A DNA stretch of 13,404 nt from Planctomycetota bacterium (lineage in GTDB: Bacteria; Planctomycetota; Planctomycetia; Pirellulales; Thermoguttaceae), in NCBI GenBank assembly GCA_015661985.1, contig DQVB01000443.1, positions 1 through 13,404 on the forward strand. The letters run 5' to 3'. Every line of letters begins with the position of its first letter. Position 1 is the stretch's first letter. Under the pieces are notes generated by a model. That model was given only the letters and a program-made list of their open reading frames with translations, searched no databases and was not told the DNA's origin. A program made the position numbers and the translations under genes. This document shows positions 1-6,358 of the stretch, one piece after another.

Positions 1-294
1 GGCGCGGTAGCCCTTCAGAGGCGCCCCGTTGAGCAGATAGATGTCAATCCACCCGTCTCCGTCATAGTCGAACAGGACCAGACCTGCGCTGACCGCTTCG
101 ACCAAGTACTGGGCGCCGCTGCTGCCATCGGTATGTTTGAAGGTGATCCCGGTCTGAGGAGTCACGTCGCGGAGCACAATCCCGCCACCTTCGGCGGCCA
201 GGATCCAAGGGGTGACGGCCAAGGACACGGCCAGGCCGCAGGACATCGCGCAAGACCACGGCAGCCTGGCCGACGAGGCCCGGCCACACCCCAC
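1..294 (-). CDS. CRTAC1-like secreted FG-GAP/VCBS repeat protein (N-terminal part)
   Basis: Only the first ~98 codons lie in the window; the gene runs off the left edge. The minus strand encodes a hydrophobic signal segment (GLAVSLAVTPWILAA), then the opening typical of CRTAC1/ASPIC-UnbV proteins: a DVTPQTGITFKHTDGSSG stretch followed by a calcium-loop-like FDYDGDGWIDIYLLNG motif of an FG-GAP/VCBS blade. Family members are exported beta-propeller proteins, often ending in an ASPIC/UnbV domain, which would lie outside the window. The start is uncertain. GTG at 294 gives two arginines before the hydrophobic core and begins one base after the TPR gene's stop. ATG at 246 gives a signal with no positive charge. 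Neither has a good ribosome binding site. The tight spacing suggests co-transcription with the TPR gene. No precise biochemical role can be assigned. Confidence 0.82.
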   Translation of the reverse strand, partial: MGCGRASSARLPWSCAMSCGLAVSLAVTPWILAAEGGGIVLRDVTPQTGITFKHTDGSSGAQYLVEAVSAGLVLFDYDGDGWIDIYLLNGAPLKGYRA

Positions 295-295
295 C

Positions 296-1687
296 CTATT
301 GGCTGAACGACTCATACGCCTGCCTGTACAACGGGTTATCAGGGTCCAGCTCAATGGCCTTCTTCAGCGCCAGCAAGGCCCCTTGCCGGTCGCCGCAGCT
401 CTCTCGCGCGGCACTGAGAAGGAACAAGTTGCGAGCCGTGGGCTCCAGCTGAACGGCTTTCTCGGCCAGCGCGGGAACCTCGGCCAGCTTCCGTCTGGCT
501 CGCAGGTACAACCGGGCCAGCGCGGCGTAGCCCACAGCCCGCTGGGGCGCCACCTGGGAACACCGCCGGAAAGCTTCTTCCGCCCCCTCGAACTGGCCCA
601 ACTCGGCGCACAACCGCCCGATCTCCAAGAGGTAATCCAACCGCTGGGGCTCCATCCGGCTCAGTTCCCGATAGCCTTCCAGCGCATCGCGCGCCCGACC
701 CCGCTTGAGGTACAGCTGTACCAAGGCCAAACGGCTCTCCACATCCTCCGGCCCGATCCGCGCCGCCGCCACCCAGTGCGCTTCGGCTGCGGCCTGATCA
801 CCGTGGAAATAGTAGACCCTGGCTGCATCGCGATAGGCGCAGGCCAGAAAATGCAGCACCGTGGAGCGGTCTTCCAGCCGCCTCAACTCGTCAATCTCCT
901 GCTTCTCTTCTTCGGCGCGCAGCTGCGCAAACCGCTCCCGGTATTGGCGGGCTTTGGCCCCGTCACCCAAACGAGCGTACACGGTGGCCAGGGCGAAACA
1001 GGCATGCGAATAGTCAGGCTCGATGGCCAAGGCTCTTTCAAGATAGCCGGCCGCCTCCTGGTACTTTTCCTGCAGCAACAGGATCTGGCCAGCCAGGAAA
1101 TGGTTGCCCGCGAAATCCGGAACGACGCGGAGATTGTCCTTGAGAACCGCCATCGCCTGGTCCAGTTCGCCTTGGTTCATCAAGGCCTTGGCCAGCTGGT
1201 TGGCCAGCTGCGGTGCCCGCGGCAGTGTCTTCATCGCTCGGCGCAGCAGCTGGGCGGCCTTGCCGTCATCCCCCTTGTTCATCGCATCCATGGCGATCCG
1301 GTAGTACGCCTCGACGAAGCGGGGATCCAACTCGAGGCATCTCTCCCAGTGGCGGACTGCGCCGGCCGAGTTGCCGAAACGATACTCGACTTCGCCCAAG
1401 ACACAATGGGCTTGGGGGCTTTGGGGGAAAGAGGCCACCAATCGGGCCCCCACCTGCTTGGCCATCCCGACGATCTGATCCACCGTGGCATCCTCGGGGA
1501 CGGCCGGTAGCGATATCGGCCCGGGGCCCACCCCAGGCGGTTCCCCAGGGGCAGCCGGTCGCGGCAGCTGCCGCCCGCGGCCCGGCAGCAACGTGAAAAG
1601 AAACCCCACTACCAGACCGACACTCACCAGCGCCGCGCAACAACCGACCAGGAGCAGACGTTTCCGCGACAGGTTGCTTGTGCCCAC
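296..1687 (-). CDS. Membrane-anchored tetratricopeptide repeat protein
   Basis: A 463-residue protein with an N-terminal signal anchor (basic SRKR at residues 7-10, then a hydrophobic helix at about 11-34), a Pro/Gly-rich linker to about residue 62, and 8 to 10 TPR units from about residue 93 to the end. Units show the usual W/L-G-Y-A-F-A-P spacing, for example around 93-126, 194-227, 348-381 and 417-450. A charged Glu/Lys/Arg-rich helical stretch at about 250-272 interrupts the repeats. Topology should place the TPR superhelix outside the cytoplasmic membrane as a protein-binding scaffold; the partner is unknown. I chose GTG at 1687 because it puts the basic residues directly before the helix and has GAGGG about 11 bases upstream. 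The frame stays open to a TTG at 1741, but that TTG sits right after a TGA and is a poor start. Stop TAG at 296-298. The CRTAC1-like gene follows at once. Confidence 0.88.
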   Translation of the reverse strand: MGTSNLSRKRLLLVGCCAALVSVGLVVGFLFTLLPGRGRQLPRPAAPGEPPGVGPGPISLPAVPEDATVDQIVGMAKQVGARLVASFPQSPQAHCVLGEVEYRFGNSAGAVRHWERCLELDPRFVEAYYRIAMDAMNKGDDGKAAQLLRRAMKTLPRAPQLANQLAKALMNQGELDQAMAVLKDNLRVVPDFAGNHFLAGQILLLQEKYQEAAGYLERALAIEPDYSHACFALATVYARLGDGAKARQYRERFAQLRAEEEKQEIDELRRLEDRSTVLHFLACAYRDAARVYYFHGDQAAAEAHWVAAARIGPEDVESRLALVQLYLKRGRARDALEGYRELSRMEPQRLDYLLEIGRLCAELGQFEGAEEAFRRCSQVAPQRAVGYAALARLYLRARRKLAEVPALAEKAVQLEPTARNLFLLSAARESCGDRQGALLALKKAIELDPDNPLYRQAYESFSQ

Positions 1688-2163
1688 TCCGCTACAAACC
1701 CTCGCTCGTTGCACACCGCCGCGCTGTTCGGCGCAAAGCAATCACCCTGCTCTCCCCCAGACGAACGGGTATGGTCACCGTCGCGCAGGAGGGCAATCCT
1801 CATCACTTATGTAGCCTACCCCACGAACGTTTCGGGCTCAACGCCCGGAAGCCGCGACCAGACGGCCAGCTGCAACCCGGTTCCACCCGGCGAGTGCCCC
1901 GACGCTGAAGCGTGCCCGCCGCGCACAGTTGGCCCTCCGGGCGGGGCCGGAACCACCAATCGGGGGTGATCGTGGCCCGTTCGGTCCGAGCTGCCTACCG
2001 GGCGGCCCCGGTACCCATTCCCCTCTTTGCCCGTTGCCGCAGCGCCGGCCATGGTGCTTTGGCGCGGGCTGCGGTACCATAGCCGCGTGCAGCGATGGGT
2101 TTCCCGCGGAACGCCCCAACGGGTCGCAAGTGCAGTGGCTTTTGCCAAAGGAGACACACGACT
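1688..2163. other. Non-coding region between divergent TPR and isomerase genes
   Basis: No convincing gene lies here; open frames are Arg/Pro-rich shadows. It must hold the promoters for the two divergent genes, but I could not pick a clear -35/-10 pair for either. Minor structures are a short palindrome GTAGCCTAC at 1811-1819, a small hairpin (CGGGC, loop TCAAC, GCCCG) at 1833-1847, and a second one (ACGCT, GA, AGCGT) near 1908. Confidence 0.5.
2147..2153 (+). promoter_or_regulatory. Ribosome binding site fixing the isomerase start
   Basis: AAAGGAG lies 10 bases before ATG 2164. The frame is open further upstream to 2095, but the added residues (GFPRNAPTGRKCSGF) are unlike any isomerase and have no such site. 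Confidence 0.7.
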
Positions 2164-2988
2164 ATGGGTAACATCTACCTGGGCATGAACCTGGAAGCCA
2201 CTCGGACGCATGACAAGCCGTTCGAGTGGGGTGTAGAAAAGGCGGCGGAGCTGGGCTTCGAGTACATCGAGCCGATGGTCCATTGGGGACGGGAATTGAT
2301 GAGCGAGGCTGGCTATTACCACACGGTGTCGCTCTGGGACGACCCCTATCGCATCCGCCAGGCGGCTGAAAAGGCCGGCGTGAAGATCTCGGGGCTCCAG
2401 GCCCACGGGCCCCTGGGCCGGCCCGACGTGCACGGCGATTACCTGAAACAGGCGATCCGCTTCGCCGCCGAATGCGGGGCGCCGGTGGTCAATACGGACG
2501 AAGGGATCAAAGCCCCCTGGACCACCGAGGAAGAGGATTTCGTGCTCATGCGGTACACGCTTTACGAGGCGGCCCAGGTGGCCGAGCGGCGCGGCGTGAT
2601 GATCGGCTTGGAGTGCCACGCCCAATACTCCAAGACCCCCGACGGGTTGGAACGGATCTACAACCTGGTTGATTCCCCGGCCATCGGGATCAACCTGGAT
2701 ACGGGAAACGCCTACCTGGCCGGCCAAGATCCCTACGGTTGGCTGGAACGTGTGGTGGATCGGCTCGTGCACCTGCACGCCAAGGACATCTCGATCCAGC
2801 ATTCCGAGGCCGAGCGGGGCAAGGTGACCGGCACGCCCGTCGGCTGTGCCTGCGGGGACGGGGTGTTGGACTGGGGACGGATCATCGAGATCTGTCGCCG
2901 GGCGCCGCGCGACATCGTCTTTTCCGTCGAGTGCGGCAGCATCGAGCATGCCGACCGGAGCTTGAAACACCTCCGCAGCCTGCTGTGA
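2164..2988 (+). CDS. Sugar phosphate isomerase/epimerase (xylose isomerase-like TIM barrel)
   Basis: A 274-residue protein of the AP endonuclease 2 / xylose isomerase-like TIM-barrel family, at the usual length for single-domain members. These enzymes move a carbonyl or invert a stereocentre on keto-sugars, using a divalent metal held by a Glu-Asp-His-Glu set. Likely ligands are E150 (in GLECH), D179 (in NLDTGN), a His of HLHAKD (203 or 205) and E256 (in VECGS). The pattern VGCACGDGVLDW near 226-237 is also typical. No signal peptide or membrane segment is present, so it should be cytoplasmic. The substrate cannot be read from sequence; sugar or inositol-derived keto compounds are usual for the family. 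It converges on the histidine kinase gene, 45 bases away, and stands alone on its strand. Confidence 0.92.
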   Translation: MGNIYLGMNLEATRTHDKPFEWGVEKAAELGFEYIEPMVHWGRELMSEAGYYHTVSLWDDPYRIRQAAEKAGVKISGLQAHGPLGRPDVHGDYLKQAIRFAAECGAPVVNTDEGIKAPWTTEEEDFVLMRYTLYEAAQVAERRGVMIGLECHAQYSKTPDGLERIYNLVDSPAIGINLDTGNAYLAGQDPYGWLERVVDRLVHLHAKDISIQHSEAERGKVTGTPVGCACGDGVLDWGRIIEICRRAPRDIVFSVECGSIEHADRSLKHLRSLL

Positions 2989-3008
2989 GGCCGTGGGTTT
3001 TTGCCTCA
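2986..3008 (+). terminator. Weak hairpin between convergent genes
   Basis: TGAGGC (starting in the isomerase stop codon) and GCCTCA form a 6-bp perfect stem with an 11-base loop containing five T. It lies between two converging stop codons, where a terminator is expected, but no T tract follows on the plus strand, so its strength is doubtful. Confidence 0.3.
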
Positions 3009-3033
3009 GGCCATGGGGCGATCCACACTCGGC

Positions 3034-6000
3034 TCAGCGGTGTTGCTGGATGTACCCACGCACCTCCCTGACCAATTGTTCCACCAGGGGGCCGAGTTGT
3101 TCGGCGGTGGCCTTGGCCTCATCGAACTGGTTCTGTTGGCCCATCTGTTCCAATTTCAGGGCCAGCTGAGCGGCCTGGTGGCAGGCGTAACGGGCCACGA
3201 GGCCTTTGAGGCGGTGGGCGGCCAGTTCCAGCTGCCGGGCGTCGCGGTTGTCGATGGCTCGGTGGATCTGGCCCATCAGCACGGGGCCGTCGTTGAGGAA
3301 GAATTCCATCTGCTGCACCAGCAGCTCGAGGTCGTTGTCCATGCTCTCCAGGGCGACGTCGAAGTCACACAGCCCGTGGGTGGTCGTCTCACGGGTGACC
3401 GCGTCCGCCCGGACCCCGGTCGTGGCGCCGACCATGTGTTCAACCAGGGAGACCAGTTCCCGGGGGCGCAGCGGTTTGGCCAAGTAGGAATCCATGCCGG
3501 CGGCCAGGCACTTGTCGCGGTCGCCGGCCATGGCGTGGGCCGTCAGGGCGATGATGGGCAGGTGTTTGCCGGTGGTCTTTTCCTTTTCCCGGATGGCCCG
3601 GGTCGCCTCGAAGCCATCCATGTTCGGCATCTGCACATCCATCAAGACCACGTCAAAGGGCTCCCGCTGCAAGGCGGCCAGGGCCTGGTGGCCGTCGGTG
3701 GCCTCCACGCACTTGTGGCCTCGCCGACTGAGCACGGTGGTGGCCAGCCGCCGGTTGGCGTCGTGGTCGTCTACCACCAGGATGCGCAATCGCACCGGGG
3801 CTGGCTCACCCTCCGGGGCTGCAGTCTCCGCCGGCCTTTCGTCCGGCGGGGCGGCCGGCGACGGCGTGGACGGCGGGGGTGGGGTTGGGGTGGCTTTTGC
3901 GCCGATGGCGGCAAGGATCGCGTCCAGCAAACTGGCTGCCGTCACGGGTTTGACCAGGTAGCTCGTGATGCCCATCTGGCGGCAACGGGCCATCGAGTCG
4001 GGACGGTCGGCCGAGGAAAGCATCATCACGGTCCCGCATTTCAGGTTCGGGCGTCGGCGGATCGTCTCGGCCAGCTGGAAGCCGTCCATTTCGGGCATCA
4101 TGGCATCCAGCAGCACCAGGTCGAAGGGCTGATCGCAGCGGGAGGCCTCTTCGAGTTCATCCAGGGCGGCTCGGGCGCTGTCGGCCAGCGTGGGCTGGAG
4201 CTTCCAGTGCCGGAGCAGTTCGTCCAGGATACGGCGGTTCGTGGCGTTGTCGTCGACCACCAGCACGCGCCGCCCTTCCAGCTGGGCCACTTCCGGACGA
4301 TCCGCCGGCGGAGCCGGGCTGGGTGCCAGTTTCAACTGCAGGGTGAAATGGAACGTGCTGCCTTTGCCCACCGCGCTTTGGACCCAGATCTTGCCGCCCA
4401 TCAATCGCACCAGTTCGGCCGTGATGGTCAGCCCCAAGCCCGTGCCGCCGAAGCGGCGAGTGATGGCCGAATCGGCTTGGGTGAAGGCCTCGAAGATCCG
4501 GTTCAGCTTCTCCGGTGGGATGCCGATTCCCGTGTCGCGTACGGCGAAGTGCAGCCCCACCTCTTCGTCGCTCCGCCACTGCTCCTCCACATCCAGGACC
4601 ACCTCGCCACGTTCGGTGAACTTGACGGCGTTGCCCACCAGGTTGAACAGAATCTGCCGCAGCCGCACCGGATCGCCCCGCAGATGCTGGGGCAGATCCA
4701 TGGGCACGTGGGCGACCAGTTCCAGTCCTTTCTCGTGGGCCTTGACGGCCAACGCCCGCAGCGTTTCGCGGATCACCTCGGCCAGGTTGAAATCCACCTG
4801 CTCGATGACCAGCTTGCCCGCTTCGATCTTGGACAGATCGAGGATATCGTTGAGCAATTGCAGGAGGGATTCGGCCGAAGACTGGACCGTTTCCAGGTAT
4901 TCGCGCTGCTGGGGAGTGAGGTGGGTGGTCAAGGCCAGTTCGGTCATCCCGATGATGGCGTTCATCGGGGTGCGTATCTCGTGGCTCATGTTGGCCAGGA
5001 ATTCGCTCTTCAGGCGGCTGCTGGCTTCCGCCTGTTCTTTGGCCCGGCGCAGGGCCTCTTCGGTTTGGCGGTGCTTGGTGATGTCCATATCGATGGAGAT
5101 CCAGCGCGTCAATTGGCCGTTCTGGTCGTGCACGGGGATCAAGTTGCATTCGGCCCAGAAGGTGCGGCCGTCTTGACGGTAGAGCAGGATTTCCTGGGTC
5201 AACTCGTGGCCGTTGCGCAAGGCCTGTTGGAACTGGCGCACCGCCGCTTCCTCTGTGCTGGGGCCGAAGAGCAGTTCGTCGGGCCGTTTTCCCGTCGCTT
5301 CCAGCGGCGAATAGCCGGTCATCTGGACGAAGGCTTCGTTGACCCACGAAATCGTGCCGTCCGGCTCCATGATGGAGACGGGGTTCTTGGCCTTGCTGGC
5401 CACCAGCGACAGCACAGCCAGGTTTTCTTCGGCCGTGGCGTCCGGCCCTAAGCCGCGTCGCAGCTGCTCCTGTTGGCGGACGTGTCCCAGGGCGAGCGAA
5501 AGGTAGCGGCAGTGCTGGGCGGCCAACATCAGGGCATCTTCGGCCGATCGGGTGCGCAGCAATTCACCCCACTGGGCCACCTCGGCTTCAGTCAGCGCGG
5601 GAAAGGCGGGCGAGAGGGCTTGTCCCATACGGATCATGGCCCCGGCCACCGCCCGGGACGAGGTTTCAAAGTGGTCCAGCATCTCGGCCACACGCTCGAT
5701 GGCCGTTTCCCCCACCTCTTCGCCCGAGGGCCCCCCGGAGCCGGCCCCCTTGGCCGGCCGCTGGTCCTGCACCGAAACCTCGACGAACCGTTGGCCTAGC
5801 CGTTCGGTCAGGGCGAAGCGGACCGTTGCCGTGCCCCCGTGAGCGGCGATGGCCCGGCAGACCTGGCCCACGGCCTCTTCCAACTCCCGCCGGCGGCGGG
5901 CGGGCAATTCGGCCAAGGCAGCCAACACACGGGCGCGCCGGGCCAACTCGCCCGCGTCCGACTCCCGCTTGAGCAGGAATTCGGCGATCGTGGCGTCCAC

Positions 6001-6045
6001 CACTCTTCGCTCCGGCAGCTGCATGCGAAATGGTTCGGTCGCCAT
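3034..6045 (-). CDS. Soluble hybrid histidine kinase (PAS-HisKA-HATPase-REC-REC-HPt)
   Basis: A 1003-residue BarA-type phosphorelay kinase. Order of parts: an N-terminal ATPase-like remnant (about 15-100), a helical linker, PAS (about 205-325), HisKA with H355 in MSHEIRTP, and HATPase with N472, the DTGIGIP box at 504-510 and the GGTGLGL box at 533-539. Next come REC1 (DD598-599, phospho-Asp D647, K699), a Pro/Ala linker (716-750), REC2 (DD759-760, D803, T835, K857), and HPt with H944 in AAHRLKG. All phosphotransfer residues are present, so a His-Asp-His relay looks functional. There is no transmembrane segment, so the signal is sensed in the cytoplasm, probably by the PAS domain. Start ATG 6045 has a G-rich AGGGGG about 9 bases upstream; a second in-frame ATG is codon 8. 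It is divergent from an NtrC-type regulator, the likely partner, and has a sigma-54 promoter upstream. Confidence 0.97.
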   Translation of the reverse strand: MATEPFRMQLPERRVVDATIAEFLLKRESDAGELARRARVLAALAELPARRRRELEEAVGQVCRAIAAHGGTATVRFALTERLGQRFVEVSVQDQRPAKGAGSGGPSGEEVGETAIERVAEMLDHFETSSRAVAGAMIRMGQALSPAFPALTEAEVAQWGELLRTRSAEDALMLAAQHCRYLSLALGHVRQQEQLRRGLGPDATAEENLAVLSLVASKAKNPVSIMEPDGTISWVNEAFVQMTGYSPLEATGKRPDELLFGPSTEEAAVRQFQQALRNGHELTQEILLYRQDGRTFWAECNLIPVHDQNGQLTRWISIDMDITKHRQTEEALRRAKEQAEASSRLKSEFLANMSHEIRTPMNAIIGMTELALTTHLTPQQREYLETVQSSAESLLQLLNDILDLSKIEAGKLVIEQVDFNLAEVIRETLRALAVKAHEKGLELVAHVPMDLPQHLRGDPVRLRQILFNLVGNAVKFTERGEVVLDVEEQWRSDEEVGLHFAVRDTGIGIPPEKLNRIFEAFTQADSAITRRFGGTGLGLTITAELVRLMGGKIWVQSAVGKGSTFHFTLQLKLAPSPAPPADRPEVAQLEGRRVLVVDDNATNRRILDELLRHWKLQPTLADSARAALDELEEASRCDQPFDLVLLDAMMPEMDGFQLAETIRRRPNLKCGTVMMLSSADRPDSMARCRQMGITSYLVKPVTAASLLDAILAAIGAKATPTPPPPSTPSPAAPPDERPAETAAPEGEPAPVRLRILVVDDHDANRRLATTVLSRRGHKCVEATDGHQALAALQREPFDVVLMDVQMPNMDGFEATRAIREKEKTTGKHLPIIALTAHAMAGDRDKCLAAGMDSYLAKPLRPRELVSLVEHMVGATTGVRADAVTRETTTHGLCDFDVALESMDNDLELLVQQMEFFLNDGPVLMGQIHRAIDNRDARQLELAAHRLKGLVARYACHQAAQLALKLEQMGQQNQFDEAKATAEQLGPLVEQLVREVRGYIQQHR

Positions 6046-6187
6046 GGCCTGGCCCCCTGGTCGCCACTGGAACAGCAGCCGATCCGCTCACCCCCCGATG
6101 GGGCAATTCAGTTCCGCCCATGAGGTGCCCGACCCATTCGAGCCGACCTCGCCCAGAGCGTCCGCGGGACTGCGTGCTCCACCGTGG

Positions 6188-6203
6188 AGCAACCACCGTG
6201 CCA
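6188..6203 (-). promoter_or_regulatory. Sigma-54 (-24/-12) promoter for the histidine kinase gene
   Basis: The minus strand reads TGGCAC, then GGTGG, then TTGCT, matching the sigma-54 consensus TGGCAC-N5-TTGCW at every fixed position. The GG is at 6201-6202 and the GC at 6189-6190. A start site near 6177 would leave a leader of about 130 bases before the kinase ATG at 6045. The divergent neighbour encodes a sigma-54 activator, which fits. I found no comparable match elsewhere in the window on either strand. Confidence 0.75.
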
Positions 6204-6246
6204 ACCGGATCGCCGCCGTAGGCCATCCGGCCGACATCCGCCCGAT

Positions 6247-6278
6247 CCGCCCCCTTTTTGGGTATCCCAAAGGGGCGG
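6247..6278. promoter_or_regulatory. Dyad operator / upstream activating site candidate
   Basis: The core TTTGGG-TAT-CCCAAA (6257-6271) is a perfect inverted repeat. It is flanked by matching outer arms CCGCCCC (6247-6253) and GGGGCGG (6272-6278), with three extra bases on the left side. The centre is about 86 bp upstream of the predicted sigma-54 start for the kinase gene, within the usual reach of NtrC-family activators. It also touches the -35 of the candidate promoter for the regulator gene. The binding protein is inferred, not shown. Confidence 0.5.
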
Positions 6279-6307
6279 TTGAAAAGGGCCAGCAAAGCTC
6301 CGAGAAT
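6279..6307 (+). promoter_or_regulatory. Sigma-70-like promoter candidate for the NtrC-family regulator
   Basis: TTGAAA (5 of 6 to consensus) at 6279-6284, a 17-base spacer, and GAGAAT (4 of 6) at 6302-6307. The predicted start near 6314 gives a leader of about 45 bases to ATG 6359. The dyad operator ends one base before the -35. Confidence 0.38.
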
Positions 6308-6358
6308 CACAAGGGGCGATTCTACCGCGGGTTGTTGGGCACCGGTAGCCGAGTTGAC

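Noticed and set aside
108..126. Possible sigma-54 promoter in the CRTAC1-like gene (GG and GC ten bases apart)
   Set aside because: Only the GG/GC spacing matches (TGGCAG and GCGC), and it lies inside conserved coding sequence.
212..1510. Plus-strand open frame opposite the TPR gene
   Set aside because: The minus strand shows clear TPR periodicity; the plus frame is a composition shadow of GC-rich coding DNA.
1811..1848. Third GTAG-headed REP element
   Set aside because: GTAG is there and a hairpin lies 18 bases later, but the palindrome is not adjacent to the head and no second copy is visible.
3001..5451. Long open frame on the plus strand through the kinase gene
   Set aside because: It is antisense to the kinase, whose domain motifs are continuous; the plus-strand product is Gln/Gly/His-rich and resembles no family.
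5849..6358. N-terminal extension of the NtrC-type regulator
   Set aside because: The extra residues lie opposite the kinase start and the control region and are Arg/Pro/Ser-rich; the receiver domain begins exactly at ATG 6359.
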